Of a DNA stretch of 64,000 bases, positions 26,005 through 35,628 are shown piece after piece. Both the position numbers and the translations under genes were made by a program. Position 1 is the first letter of the stretch, and each line of letters starts with the position of its first letter. The stretch comes from Dryocola clanedunensis_A (GTDB lineage: Bacteria > Pseudomonadota > Gammaproteobacteria > Enterobacterales > Enterobacteriaceae). The notes under the pieces are model-generated. The model did no database searches. It was not told where the DNA came from and saw only the letters and a list, made by a program, of their open reading frames with translations. Location: NCBI GenBank assembly GCA_038405435.1, contig JBBYHZ010000001.1; one strand, 5' to 3'.

Positions 26005-27942
26005 TTACTTGTCGCCCAGCTGTTCTGACATGGTATTACCCGGGTTTGGCGTACGCGGTTCATCGACCGGACGCGGCGCACGAGGTGTACCGTTGTTATC
26101 AGAGTTATTGCTGCCGTTGCTGGAGTCTTCCCAACCCGCTGGCGGACGAACGTCACGGCGAGCCATCAGATCGTCGATCTGCGGCGCATCGATGGTTTCG
26201 TACTTCATCAGCGCGTCTTTCATGGTGTGCAGGATGTCCATGTTCTCATTCAGCAGCTGACGTGCACGAGCATAGTTACGCTCGATAAGCAGCTTAACTT
26301 CCTGATCGATGATACGAGCTGTTTCATCGGACATATGCTTCGCTTTCGCGACTGAACGACCCAGGAATACCTCACCCTCTTCTTCCGCGTACAGCAGCGG
26401 ACCGAGTTTTTCAGAGAAGCCCCACTGGGTAACCATGTTACGAGCGATGGAGGTCGCGACTTTAATGTCGTTAGACGCACCGGTAGAAACATGTTCGGCA
26501 CCGTAGATAATCTCTTCTGCAAGACGACCGCCGTACAGCGTAGAAATCTGGCTTTCCAGCTTCTGACGGCTGGCGCTGATCGCGTCACCTTCAGGCAGGA
26601 AGAACGTCACGCCAAGCGCACGGCCACGAGGAATAATCGTCACTTTGTGTACCGGATCGTGCTCTGGTACCAGGCGGCCAATAATCGCGTGTCCCGCTTC
26701 GTGGTAGGCGGTGGATTCTTTCTGCGCTTCCGTCATCACCATGGAGCGGCGTTCCGCACCCATCATGATTTTGTCTTTCGCTTTCTCGAATTCAACCATC
26801 GATACCACACGCTTGTTGCCACGAGCAGCAAACAGCGCAGCTTCGTTCACAAGGTTTGCGAGGTCAGCACCGGAGAAGCCTGGCGTACCGCGAGCAATGA
26901 TTGCTGCATCGATATCTGGTGCCAACGGCACACGGCGCATATGCACCTTCAGGATTTGCTCACGGCCACGAACGTCTGGCAGACCAACCACAACCTGACG
27001 GTCGAAACGGCCTGGACGCAGCAGCGCTGGGTCAAGCACGTCCGGACGGTTAGTCGCGGCGATAACGATAATGCCTTCGTTGCCTTCAAAGCCGTCCATC
27101 TCAACCAGCATCTGGTTCAGCGTCTGCTCACGTTCATCGTGACCGCCGCCCAGACCTGCGCCACGCTGGCGGCCTACGGCGTCAATTTCATCGATAAAGA
27201 TGATGCACGGTGCGGCTTTCTTGGCCTGTTCGAACATGTCACGCACACGAGATGCGCCCACACCCACGAACATTTCAACGAAGTCAGAACCGGAAATGGT
27301 AAAGAATGGCACTTTCGCTTCACCCGCGATGGCTTTCGCCAGCAGGGTTTTACCGGTACCCGGAGGGCCAACCATCAGCACGCCTTTCGGGATTTTACCG
27401 CCCAGCTTCTGGAAGCGGCTCGGCTCACGAAGGTACTCAACCAGCTCAGCAACCTCTTCTTTTGCTTCGTCACAGCCTGCAACGTCAGCGAAAGTGGTTT
27501 TGATTTGGTCTTCGGTGAGCATACGCGCCTTGCTCTTGCCGAACGACATGGCACCTTTGCCACCGCCGCCCTGCATCTGGCGCATAAAGAAGATCCAGAC
27601 CCCAATCAACAACAGCATTGGGAACCAGGAAATAAAGATAGAAGCCAGTAAGCTCGGCTCTTCAGGCGGTTCGCCTACAACTTTAACGTTCTTGGTCAGC
27701 AGATTATCAAGCAGCTTGGGATCGTTAACGGGGATGTAAGTCGTGTATCGGTTACTATCTTTCTTGGTAACTTTGATTTCACGTCCATTGATACTCGCTT
27801 CACGAACCTGGTCCTGATTCACTTCAGACAGGAAAGTGGAGTAATCCACCCTACGGCCGTTTGACTCGCTGGGCCCAAAGCTCTGGAACACAGACATCAG
27901 CACAACCGCGATGACCAGCCAGAGTATTAGGTTTTTCGCCAT
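26005..27942 (-). CDS. ftsH: ATP-dependent zinc metalloprotease FtsH
   Basis: Hexameric inner-membrane AAA protease that degrades LpxC, sigma-32 and misassembled membrane proteins. Two N-terminal membrane segments flank a periplasmic domain; then Walker A GPPGTGKT near 195, Walker B IIFIDEIDAV, SRH and the zinc site HEAGH near 415. 645 residues from the ATG at 27942 (E. coli 644); a TTG three codons earlier would add SD-M. In operon with rlmE upstream. Confidence 0.97.
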   Translation of the reverse strand: MAKNLILWLVIAVVLMSVFQSFGPSESNGRRVDYSTFLSEVNQDQVREASINGREIKVTKKDSNRYTTYIPVNDPKLLDNLLTKNVKVVGEPPEEPSLLASIFISWFPMLLLIGVWIFFMRQMQGGGGKGAMSFGKSKARMLTEDQIKTTFADVAGCDEAKEEVAELVEYLREPSRFQKLGGKIPKGVLMVGPPGTGKTLLAKAIAGEAKVPFFTISGSDFVEMFVGVGASRVRDMFEQAKKAAPCIIFIDEIDAVGRQRGAGLGGGHDEREQTLNQMLVEMDGFEGNEGIIVIAATNRPDVLDPALLRPGRFDRQVVVGLPDVRGREQILKVHMRRVPLAPDIDAAIIARGTPGFSGADLANLVNEAALFAARGNKRVVSMVEFEKAKDKIMMGAERRSMVMTEAQKESTAYHEAGHAIIGRLVPEHDPVHKVTIIPRGRALGVTFFLPEGDAISASRQKLESQISTLYGGRLAEEIIYGAEHVSTGASNDIKVATSIARNMVTQWGFSEKLGPLLYAEEEGEVFLGRSVAKAKHMSDETARIIDQEVKLLIERNYARARQLLNENMDILHTMKDALMKYETIDAPQIDDLMARRDVRPPAGWEDSSNGSNNSDNNGTPRAPRPVDEPRTPNPGNTMSEQLGDK

Positions 27943-27998
27943 GTCACTCAAGGGATTAACCTCATATTACAACTGTGTTAACAAACAGCGTCAGGGTA

Positions 27999-28628
27999 CT
28001 ATACTTTGCGCCCGGTCGCTACAATGTACACTTCACGTGAGCGGGCACGAGAAGAGTCCGGCTTACGAACTTTAACCTTCGTAAACAGGGAGCGAATTTC
28101 CCGCAGGTATTCATCGAAACCTTCGCCCTGAAACACTTTCACTACAAAACTTCCGCCCGGCGCCAGAACATCACGACACATTTCGAGTGCCAGTTCTACT
28201 AAATACATAGCGCGTGGGATATCTACTGCCGGTGTCCCGCTCATGTTTGGTGCCATATCTGACATGACAACCTGAACTTTACTGTCACCAACACGTTCCA
28301 GCAGGGCCTTGACGACTAGTTCATCACGAAAATCGCCCTGAAGGAAATCCACACCAACGATAGGATCCATTGGTAAAAGATCGCAAGCAATGATTCGCCC
28401 TTGATTCCCGATTTCAGTCACAACGTACTGCGACCATCCTCCGGGAGCAGCGCCAAGATCGACAACCGTCATTCCTGGCTTAAAAAGTTTGTCACTTTGC
28501 TGTATTTCATCAAGTTTAAACCAGGCACGGGAACGCAACCCCTTTTTCTGTGCCTGAAGTACATATTTATCGCTAAAGTGTTCCTGCAGCCAGCGACTGG
28601 AGCTGGCAGAACGCTTTTTACCTGTCAT
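27999..28628 (-). CDS. rlmE: 23S rRNA (uridine2552-2'-O)-methyltransferase RlmE
   Basis: SAM-dependent 2'-O-methyltransferase (FtsJ/RrmJ) acting on U2552 of 23S rRNA in late 50S assembly, and heat-shock induced in E. coli. 209 residues from the ATG at 28628, the E. coli length. The SAM motif DLGAAPGGWSQ and the catalytic K-D-K-E set (RAWFKLDE, MSDMAPN, VVKVFQG) are visible. 56 bp upstream of ftsH. Confidence 0.97.
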   Translation of the reverse strand: MTGKKRSASSSRWLQEHFSDKYVLQAQKKGLRSRAWFKLDEIQQSDKLFKPGMTVVDLGAAPGGWSQYVVTEIGNQGRIIACDLLPMDPIVGVDFLQGDFRDELVVKALLERVGDSKVQVVMSDMAPNMSGTPAVDIPRAMYLVELALEMCRDVLAPGGSFVVKVFQGEGFDEYLREIRSLFTKVKVRKPDSSRARSREVYIVATGRKV

Positions 28629-28753
28629 CTCAATTTCCAACTTTGTTCATCGTGAGTGGCAGACTGTTAAAAATCAGCACAGCCGATTTGGCGATACACT
28701 GGAGATGGCGGTAGAATGAACCGTTTTCAATCCCAACGTAAGCAAATAATACG

Positions 28754-29047
28754 ATGAATCTGAGTACTAAACAAAAACAGCACCTGAAAGGTCTTGCTCA
28801 TCCACTCAAGCCAGTAGTCATGCTGGGCAACAATGGTTTGACCGAAGGGGTACTGGCCGAGATTGAACAAGCACTTGAGCACCATGAGTTAATCAAGGTC
28901 AAAGTCGCAACAGAAGACCGTGAGACAAAGACACTGATTGTGGATGCTATCGTGCGGGAAACCGGCGCCTGTAATGTACAGGTCATCGGTAAAACGCTGG
29001 TGCTTTATCGCCCATCCAAAGAGCGTAAGATTTCTCTGCCAAAGTAA
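28754..29047 (+). CDS. yhbY: Ribosome assembly RNA-binding protein YhbY (CRM domain)
   Basis: CRS1-YhbY (CRM) domain protein, 97 residues, associated with pre-50S particles. The signature GLAHPLKPVVMLGNNGLTEG and the C-terminal VQVIGKTLVLYRPS are conserved. Divergent from rlmE and convergent with greA, as in E. coli. Confidence 0.96.
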   Translation: MNLSTKQKQHLKGLAHPLKPVVMLGNNGLTEGVLAEIEQALEHHELIKVKVATEDRETKTLIVDAIVRETGACNVQVIGKTLVLYRPSKERKISLPK

Positions 29048-29083
29048 GCAGATTGTGCAAAATGCCACGCTCTGTGAGTTGAT

Positions 29084-29109
29084 AAAAGGCCGCTATGCGG
29101 CCTTTTTCC
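29084..29109. terminator. Bidirectional terminator between yhbY and greA
   Basis: AAAAGGCCGC-TAT-GCGGCCTTTTT hairpin with A and T tracts on either side, between convergent genes, so it can serve both. Confidence 0.9.
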
Positions 29110-29152
29110 TTTCTTTACAATACACGATCCCCACGCTCAGTGGGCGTTGTGA

Positions 29153-29629
29153 TTATAAATACTCAACTTTCAGGACTTCGAATTCGACATCGCCGCCAGG
29201 CGTACGAATTACCACCACATCATCCTGCTCTTTCCCCACCAGACCGCGTGCGATAGGCGAGTTAACAGAAATTAAATTCTGTTTGAAATCAGCTTCATCA
29301 TCGCCAACGATGCGATAAGTCAGCTCTTCTTCACTCTCAAGATTCAAAACTGTTACCGTTGCGCCAAAAATGACGCGGCCGTTATTCGGCATTTTGGTAA
29401 CGTCAATAACCTGAGCGTTCGACAATTTGGCTTCGATATCCTGGATACGTCCTTCGCAGAAACCCTGCTGCTCACGCGCTGCGTGATACTCTGCGTTCTC
29501 TTTCAGGTCGCCATGCTCGCGTGCATCAGCAATCGCGGCAATAATTTCCGGGCGACGAACGGACTTCAGGAAGTCCAGCTCTTCACGTAATCTTTCAGCG
29601 CCACGTAGGGTCATCGGAATAGGTTGCAT
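29153..29629 (-). CDS. greA: Transcription elongation factor GreA
   Basis: Secondary-channel factor that rescues backtracked RNA polymerase by stimulating transcript cleavage. 158 residues as in E. coli: an N-terminal coiled coil with the acidic tip (ADAREHGDLKENAEYHAARE) and a C-terminal globular domain. Divergent from dacB. Confidence 0.98.
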   Translation of the reverse strand: MQPIPMTLRGAERLREELDFLKSVRRPEIIAAIADAREHGDLKENAEYHAAREQQGFCEGRIQDIEAKLSNAQVIDVTKMPNNGRVIFGATVTVLNLESEEELTYRIVGDDEADFKQNLISVNSPIARGLVGKEQDDVVVIRTPGGDVEFEVLKVEYL

Positions 29630-29873
29630 TTGTTATACCTCTTAAAAACTGTCCTGTTCAGCACCGCCGGAAGCGGCACTGACTTAAGAGCATAGCCAGC
29701 GCATTTGCCTGGCAACAAATAAAAGAAAACTGACCCGGAGCAATGCCCCAGGCCAGGAACGGTTTTCAATTTGATACGTATTTTACCCTGGAGTTCCCTG
29801 AGGGTCATCGTTTACTTTGCACCGCGATGCACCGTAGTATGGCTGCACGTTTCCAGGTTGTTACCGCGAGATT

Positions 29874-31307
29874 ATGCGATTTTTTAGATTTGTCATTGGA
29901 TTGACCAGTGCAGTGGTATTGAACGTTCAGGCCGCTAACGTTGAAGAGTACACCTCCCAGTTACCTGCGGGGGCAAATCTGGCGCTTATGGTGCAAAAGG
30001 TCGGTGCACAGACCCCGTCGATTGACTATCACAGTCAGCAGATGGCGCTGCCCGCCAGTACCCAGAAGGTGATTACCGCACTGGCTGCCCTGCTGCAGCT
30101 GGGGCCCGATTTTCGCTTTACCACCACCCTGGAAAGCCACGGGCAGATCGCGAACGGAGTGCTTAACGGCGACCTTATCGCGCGATTTGGCGGCGACCCG
30201 ACGTTAAAGCGTCAGGACATTCGTAATATGGTGGCGGTGCTTAAAAAATCTGGCGTCCAGCAAATTCAGGGGAACGTGCTAATCGATACCTCCGTCTTTG
30301 CCAGCCACGACAAAGCCCCCGGCTGGCCCTGGAACGACATGACCCAGTGCTTCAGCGCCCCGCCAGCTGCGGCAATTGTCGATCGAAACTGCTTCTCTGT
30401 CTCGCTCTACAGCGCGCCGAAACCAGACGATTTGGCCTTCATCCGCGTCGCTTCATATTATCCCGTGCTGATGGCAAGCCAGGTGCGAACCCTCGCGAAG
30501 GGCTCACCGGATGCTCAATACTGTGAGCTGGATGTCGTGCCGGGCGATCTCAACCGCTTCACGCTTACCGGCTGTATGACGCAGCGCGCCGACCCCCTGC
30601 CGCTCGCATTCGCCATTCAGGACGGTGCGAGCTATGCGGGGGCAATCCTGAAGGCCGAGCTAAAAGAAGCAGGCATCACCTACACCGGTACCCTGCTTCG
30701 CCAGACTCTGGTCAACACGCCAGGCACCGTTATCGCCAGTAAGAATTCAGCCCCTCTGCATGATTTGCTGAAAATCATGCTCAAAAAATCGGACAACATG
30801 ATCGCCGACACCGTTTTCCGGACGATTGGTCACAACCGGTTTGGCGTACCCGGAACCTGGCGTGCAGGCTCTGACGCAGTGCGTCAAATCCTCAGCCAAA
30901 AGGCGGGTGTCAATTTAGGTAACACTATTGTGGTGGACGGCTCGGGCTTATCCCGTCATAACTTGATTTCACCGGCCACCATGATGCAAGTGCTGCAATA
31001 CATTGCGCAAAATGACAGCCAGCTGAACTTTATTTCTATGCTGCCGCTCGCAGGCTACGACGGCTCTTTACAGTATCGCGCTGGCCTTCATCAGGCGGGT
31101 GTCGACGGTAAAGTTTCCGCGAAAACAGGCTCATTGCAGGGGGTATATAACCTTGCCGGCTTTATCACTACCGCCAGCGGGCAGCGCATGGCCTTCGTTC
31201 AGTACTTATCCGGCTACGCCGTAGAGCCAGCCGATCAACGTAACCGACGTATCCCGCTAGTGCGCTTTGAAAGCCGCCTCTATAAGGATATCTACCAGAA
31301 TAACTAA
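29874..31307 (+). CDS. dacB: Serine-type D-Ala-D-Ala carboxypeptidase/endopeptidase DacB (PBP4)
   Basis: Periplasmic penicillin-binding protein 4, 477 residues as in E. coli, with a cleaved signal peptide (…VLNVQAANVEE). Active-site motifs: SxxK in PASTQKVI near residue 62, SDN in KKSDNMIAD near 306, KTG in SAKTGSLQG near 417, with the long domain II/III insertion between the first two. Followed three bases later by a PmrA-type regulator, so the three genes may be co-transcribed, unlike E. coli where obgE is next. Confidence 0.97.
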   Translation: MRFFRFVIGLTSAVVLNVQAANVEEYTSQLPAGANLALMVQKVGAQTPSIDYHSQQMALPASTQKVITALAALLQLGPDFRFTTTLESHGQIANGVLNGDLIARFGGDPTLKRQDIRNMVAVLKKSGVQQIQGNVLIDTSVFASHDKAPGWPWNDMTQCFSAPPAAAIVDRNCFSVSLYSAPKPDDLAFIRVASYYPVLMASQVRTLAKGSPDAQYCELDVVPGDLNRFTLTGCMTQRADPLPLAFAIQDGASYAGAILKAELKEAGITYTGTLLRQTLVNTPGTVIASKNSAPLHDLLKIMLKKSDNMIADTVFRTIGHNRFGVPGTWRAGSDAVRQILSQKAGVNLGNTIVVDGSGLSRHNLISPATMMQVLQYIAQNDSQLNFISMLPLAGYDGSLQYRAGLHQAGVDGKVSAKTGSLQGVYNLAGFITTASGQRMAFVQYLSGYAVEPADQRNRRIPLVRFESRLYKDIYQNN

Positions 31308-31310
31308 GCG

Positions 31311-31973
31311 ATGAAACTGCTGATTGTTGAAGACGATTTACTGCTCCAGGAAGGTCTGGCACAAGCGTTGGGCAATGAAGGCTATGCGCTGGATTGCGCA
31401 GCAACCGCCGCCCAGGCCGACGCGTTGATACAAAGCGGCGAATACAGCCTGATTATTCTGGATCTCGGCCTGCCGGACAAAGACGGGGCTACGCTGCTAA
31501 GCCAGTGGCGCCGCCGCGGCGTAAGCAATCCGGTACTGATTCTCACCGCCCGCGATGCGCTGGAAGACCGGGTTAAAGGCCTGGATTCGGGGGCGGATGA
31601 CTATCTGGTTAAGCCTTTTGCGCTGGCAGAGCTGCAGGCGCGCGCAAGAGCGTTGATTCGCCGCTATCAGGGCCACAGCGATAATCTTCTCGAACAGGAC
31701 GACCTGACGCTGAACCTCCAGACGCAGCAGGTTCTGCTGCAGGATCAGCCGCTTGAAATCACGCCGAAAGAGTTTGCCCTGCTGACGCGATTAATGATGC
31801 GTATCGGGCAGACCGTGCATCGTGAAACCTTACAGCAGGATATCTACAGCTGGCAGGACGATCCCGGCTCGAACACTCTTGAAGTCCACATTCATAATCT
31901 TCGCCGCAAGCTGGGCAAAGATCGGATCAAAACCGTGCGGGGCGTTGGCTACCGTCTGGAGAGCCGTTCATGA
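31311..31973 (+). CDS. pmrA: Two-component response regulator, PmrA/BasR-like (OmpR family)
   Basis: OmpR/PhoB-family regulator of 220 residues. The receiver domain has acidic DD near 8-9, phospho-acceptor Asp in LDLGLPDKDG near 51 and conserved Lys in DYLVKPFAL; the C-terminal winged helix ends VRGVGYRLES. Best match from memory is BasR/PmrA (shared THSLEVHIHNLR-type region, here NTLEVHIHNLRRKLG), but identity is moderate. The canonical pair in E. coli sits beside eptA, so this could be the only PmrA or a paralogue. Overlaps the sensor gene by four bases. Confidence 0.75.
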   Translation: MKLLIVEDDLLLQEGLAQALGNEGYALDCAATAAQADALIQSGEYSLIILDLGLPDKDGATLLSQWRRRGVSNPVLILTARDALEDRVKGLDSGADDYLVKPFALAELQARARALIRRYQGHSDNLLEQDDLTLNLQTQQVLLQDQPLEITPKEFALLTRLMMRIGQTVHRETLQQDIYSWQDDPGSNTLEVHIHNLRRKLGKDRIKTVRGVGYRLESRS

Positions 31974-33028
31974 ACAGCATGCGTCGGCGGTTAATGGTAT
32001 TGCTGGCGCTGATCCTGCTATTTTTCCAGCTAATCAGCGTGCTGTGGCTCTGGCACGAAAGCCGCGAGCAGATTGGTTTTCTGGTCAACGAAACCCTTTC
32101 CGCCAAATCGCGCAACCAGCACGTTGAGAAAGAGATCCGCGAGGCCATTGCCTCACTGCTGGTTCCTTCGCTGGTGATGATCGGCTTTACCCTGTTCTTC
32201 TCTTTCTGGGCTATCACCTGGATCACCCGCCCGCTCAATCGCCTGCGCACCAGCCTTGCCAACCGCTCGGCGGATAATTTATCCCCGCTGCCTATGTTCT
32301 CCGACATGGAAGAGATGGTTGCCGTCACAACGTCCCTCAATCAGCTTCTGGGGCGCCTGGACAGCACCATTCAGCAAGAGCGCCTGTTTACGGCAGATGC
32401 GGCTCACGAACTGCGTACGCCCCTTGCGGGCCTGCGCCTGCATCTGGAATTAATGGCTAACGCCGGAAACGCTCAGGCCCCCATGCTGCTCGACCGCATC
32501 GACCTGCTGATGCACACCATTGAACAGCTGTTAATGCTTTCAAGGGCGGGTCAGGCGCTGGCAAGCGGTCATTACAATACCCTGACATGGACAAGCGATA
32601 TCATTGCGCCGCTGAAAATGGAGATGGAAGAGATGATGGCGCTTCGCGGTCAGACCATTGACTGGCCTGAGGCAGGCCCGGCGACGGTCCAGGGCGATGC
32701 CGTCCTGCTGCGGCTGATGCTGCGTAACCTGCTGGAAAATGCCTCCCGATACAGCCCGGAGCAAAGCGTTATTACTGTCGCTGTGGCGCAGCAGGATAAC
32801 GGCACGGCGGTTACCGTATCCGATCGGGGACCCGGCATCGACGAGCAACAGCGACAGCTGCTTACTGAACCGTTCCGCCGCATGGACCAGCGCTACGGCG
32901 GAAGTGGGCTGGGGTTAAACATCGTGCAGCGAATAGTCCAGCTGCATCACGGCAGGCTCTCTTTGAATAACCGCCAGCAGGGAAACGGCCTGCAAGCCTG
33001 CTGCTGGCTGCCTGACACCATCCAATAA
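31970..33028 (+). CDS. pmrB: Sensor histidine kinase, PmrB/BasS-like
   Basis: Inner-membrane sensor kinase of 352 residues with two N-terminal membrane segments around a short periplasmic loop (about 30-60) that keeps the PmrB-like EKEIREAIASLLVP. HAMP-type linker, then H-box TADAAHELRTPLAGLRLH, N-box LRNLLENASRYS, and G-boxes DRGPGID and GGSGLGLNIV. PmrB in Salmonella senses Fe3+ and mild acid and governs lipid A modification; signal and regulon here are inferred. Immediately after it is a terminator. Confidence 0.75.
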   Translation: MNSMRRRLMVLLALILLFFQLISVLWLWHESREQIGFLVNETLSAKSRNQHVEKEIREAIASLLVPSLVMIGFTLFFSFWAITWITRPLNRLRTSLANRSADNLSPLPMFSDMEEMVAVTTSLNQLLGRLDSTIQQERLFTADAAHELRTPLAGLRLHLELMANAGNAQAPMLLDRIDLLMHTIEQLLMLSRAGQALASGHYNTLTWTSDIIAPLKMEMEEMMALRGQTIDWPEAGPATVQGDAVLLRLMLRNLLENASRYSPEQSVITVAVAQQDNGTAVTVSDRGPGIDEQQRQLLTEPFRRMDQRYGGSGLGLNIVQRIVQLHHGRLSLNNRQQGNGLQACCWLPDTIQ

Positions 33029-33057
33029 AAAAGGGCCGGAATCTCCGGCCCTTCTTC
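33028..33057. terminator. Terminator between pmrB and convergent obgE
   Basis: AAAAAAGGGCCGGA-ATC-TCCGGCCCTT hairpin overlapping the pmrB stop, with A-rich and T-rich flanks; can serve both directions. Confidence 0.88.
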
Positions 33058-33095
33058 TCAACGCTGATTATTACTGGCTGATTATTTCTGGCTAC

Positions 33096-34274
33096 TTATT
33101 TCTGATAAATGATTTCGACGCCTTCGTCGTCATCTTCATCCCAGTCGTCATCCCAGTCATCGTCTTCCGCTTCCGCGGCTTCTGCTGCGTCGAGCTGCTG
33201 CTGATGATAATCATCCCACATAAACTCGATCTTCTCAGGGGCCACCGGCTCAACTTCGCTGACTTTAGGGTTGGCGATGATGAAGTCCATCACGTCCCAG
33301 CACAGCGCGTTCACGCCTTCACGGTTAACCGCAGAGATCAGGTAGTATTTATCTTCCCAGCCCATAGCGGTGGCGATTTCTTTCGCGCGCGCTTCGGCTT
33401 CTTCCTGGCTCATCAGGTCAACTTTGTTGAAGACCAGCCAGCGTGGCTTCTGCGCCAGCTTCTCGCTGTATTTCTCAAGCTCGCCGATGATGATACGGGC
33501 ATTTTCGACCGGATCGGACTCGTCGATTGGTGCAATGTCAATGAGGTGCAGCAGTACGCGGCAACGCTCCAGGTGCTTCAGGAAGCGGATACCCAGACCG
33601 GCACCTTCCGCAGCGCCTTCGATCAGGCCTGGGATGTCGGCAACCACAAAGCTCTTCTCGTTATCCATGCGGACAACGCCGAGGCTTGGCACCAGGGTAG
33701 TAAACGGATAATCAGCCACTTTTGGCTTCGCCGCAGAGACGGAGCGAATAAAGGTCGATTTACCCGCATTCGGCAGACCCAGCATACCCACGTCCGCTAA
33801 CAGCATCAGCTCCAGCTGCAAATCGCGCTTGTCGCCCGGCGTACCCATTGTTTTTTGACGCGGAGTACGGTTTACGGAAGATTTGAATCGGGTGTTGCCC
33901 AGGCCGTGCCAGCCGCCTTTACCAACCATTAACCGCTGACCATGCTGCGTCATATCGCCCATGGTTTCGCCAGTGCCCTGATCGATAACGCGAGTACCCA
34001 CCGGCACTTTAACCGTAACGTCTTTACCACGCTTACCGGTACAGTCACGGCTCTGGCCATTCTGGCCACGCTCGGCGCGGAAAGATTTTTCAAAACGGTA
34101 GTCGATCAGCGTGTTGAGGTTCTCATCGGCTTCCAGCCATACGTCACCGCCATCACCGCCGTCACCGCCGTCCGGGCCACCCCTTGGGATATATTTTTCA
34201 CGACGGAAGCTAACGCAGCCGTTACCGCCATCACCTGCTACGACCAGGATCGTTGCTTCATCAACAAACTTCAT
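33096..34274 (-). CDS. obgE: GTPase ObgE/CgtA
   Basis: Essential Obg GTPase in 50S assembly and stress response, 392 residues (E. coli 390). The Gly-rich Obg fold (GGPDGGDGGDGGD) is followed by the G domain with GLPNAGKST near 165, DIPGLIEGA and NKVDL. The C-terminal tail is strongly acidic (DDDWDDDWDEDDDEG). The ATG at 34274 with GGAGA upstream is chosen; the frame is open much further but into yhbE. In the rplU-rpmA-yhbE-obgE unit. Confidence 0.97.
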   Translation of the reverse strand: MKFVDEATILVVAGDGGNGCVSFRREKYIPRGGPDGGDGGDGGDVWLEADENLNTLIDYRFEKSFRAERGQNGQSRDCTGKRGKDVTVKVPVGTRVIDQGTGETMGDMTQHGQRLMVGKGGWHGLGNTRFKSSVNRTPRQKTMGTPGDKRDLQLELMLLADVGMLGLPNAGKSTFIRSVSAAKPKVADYPFTTLVPSLGVVRMDNEKSFVVADIPGLIEGAAEGAGLGIRFLKHLERCRVLLHLIDIAPIDESDPVENARIIIGELEKYSEKLAQKPRWLVFNKVDLMSQEEAEARAKEIATAMGWEDKYYLISAVNREGVNALCWDVMDFIIANPKVSEVEPVAPEKIEFMWDDYHQQQLDAAEAAEAEDDDWDDDWDEDDDEGVEIIYQK

Positions 34275-34290
34275 TTCACTTCTCCGTAAA

Positions 34291-35256
34291 TCATTCGCCC
34301 GAACGTTGTACTGGTATGACAGCGTCGGTTTTGTGCCAGCGTCCCCAGAGACGGTGACCAATGGCGGAATACATCGCGCCGGCCACCACGACAAACGCGC
34401 CGCAATAGCCCACAAGGTTAAGCAGCGGCATGGCGAAAAAGTCTGGCCAGGCTAACGCTAATAAATCTGAAAACAGCAGTGTAAACAGTGGCGTTAGCGT
34501 AATCAGCGCGCTTACCTGCGCCGCCTGCCACCGGGCCATTGCCTCTGCGAGCGCCCCATATCCCACCAGGGTATTCAGGCCGCAGAAAACTAAACATGCC
34601 AGCTGCCAGCCGCTAAGCTGAAAAAGCACGTCCAGCTTTGCCAGAGGCAACAGGGCAATAGTACATAAAGTGTACAGCAAAAAGAGGATCTGTTGCGAGG
34701 CCAGACGGCGTAATAACACCTTCTGCGCCACACCGTAGCTGACCCAAACCGTCGCCGCCCCAACGCCGAATATCACCCCAAGGGTGTAGTCCGTCAGGCG
34801 GGTAAAAATTTCTATCAGGCTGGTGTTGAAAAACATCACCAGGCCGCACAGCAGCATTAAAGCCCCGATAATCTGCGTGCCGCGCATTTTCTCCTTCAGC
34901 ACGACGACGCTTGCCACCATCATCCCCACCGGGGAGAGCTGGCCTATCACCTGAGACGCAGTCGGACTCAGGTACTGCAGGGAGGAGCTAAACAGTAAGA
35001 AATTACCGAACAGCCCACCCGTCGCGATGGCCAACAGAACCAGCCAGCGTGGATTGCGGAACAGGGTTAACGAGGGCAGCTTTCCGCGCAAAGTGAGAAT
35101 GGTTCCGAGGCCAATACTGGCCATCAGGAAACGGTAAAACACCACCGTCGGAGGTTCCATCACCACCAACACCTGCTTCATCGCTATCGGCAGCGCTCCC
35201 CAACAAACAGCGGTGGTCAATGCCAAAAGAATGCCAATACCTGCCTGCTGCTTCAC
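34291..35256 (-). CDS. yhbE: EamA/DMT family transporter YhbE
   Basis: Inner-membrane drug/metabolite transporter-family protein of 321 residues with ten hydrophobic segments in two EamA repeats. Substrate unknown. It lies between rpmA and obgE as in E. coli, 17 bp upstream of obgE. Confidence 0.93.
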   Translation of the reverse strand: MKQQAGIGILLALTTAVCWGALPIAMKQVLVVMEPPTVVFYRFLMASIGLGTILTLRGKLPSLTLFRNPRWLVLLAIATGGLFGNFLLFSSSLQYLSPTASQVIGQLSPVGMMVASVVVLKEKMRGTQIIGALMLLCGLVMFFNTSLIEIFTRLTDYTLGVIFGVGAATVWVSYGVAQKVLLRRLASQQILFLLYTLCTIALLPLAKLDVLFQLSGWQLACLVFCGLNTLVGYGALAEAMARWQAAQVSALITLTPLFTLLFSDLLALAWPDFFAMPLLNLVGYCGAFVVVAGAMYSAIGHRLWGRWHKTDAVIPVQRSGE

Positions 35257-35301
35257 GCTGACGCTCCATGCTACTGCATAAATTTACCGGGCGCAGAATG
35301 T

Positions 35302-35330
35302 AAAAAGCCCCGCAACGTGTTGCGGGGCTT
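35302..35330 (-). terminator. Intrinsic terminator after rpmA
   Basis: AAAAAGCCCCGCAAC/GTTGCGGGGCTT stem between rpmA and yhbE, likely setting a drop in expression from the ribosomal genes to yhbE-obgE. Confidence 0.88.
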
Positions 35331-35356
35331 CAATCCGTTACCGGGACGCGAAAAAC

Positions 35357-35614
35357 TTACTCAGCAACGATGCTGATGAACTTACGGTTTTTCGGGCCTT
35401 TAACTTCGAACTTAACTTTACCGTCAGTCAAAGCGAACAGAGTATGATCTTTGCCGCAACCTACGTTGCTGCCAGCGTGGAATTTAGTACCACGTTGACG
35501 AACGATAATGCTGCCTGCCAGAACTGCTTCACCGCCGAAACGTTTTACGCCCAGACGTTTAGCTTCGGAATCGCGACCGTTACGAGTTGAGCCGCCAGCC
35601 TTTTTATGTGCCAT
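35357..35614 (-). CDS. rpmA: 50S ribosomal protein L27
   Basis: Large-subunit protein near the peptidyl-transferase centre, 85 residues. Starts MAHKKAGGSTRNGRDSEAKR, the invariant L27 N-terminus, and carries GGEAVLAGSIIVRQRGTKFH. Follows rplU by 14 bp. Confidence 0.99.
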   Translation of the reverse strand: MAHKKAGGSTRNGRDSEAKRLGVKRFGGEAVLAGSIIVRQRGTKFHAGSNVGCGKDHTLFALTDGKVKFEVKGPKNRKFISIVAE

Positions 35615-35628
35615 TTAATCTGCTCCTC

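Noticed and set aside
26491..27651. 386-codon plus-strand frame opposite ftsH
   Set aside because: Antisense to the conserved AAA and protease domains; no start signal or homology.
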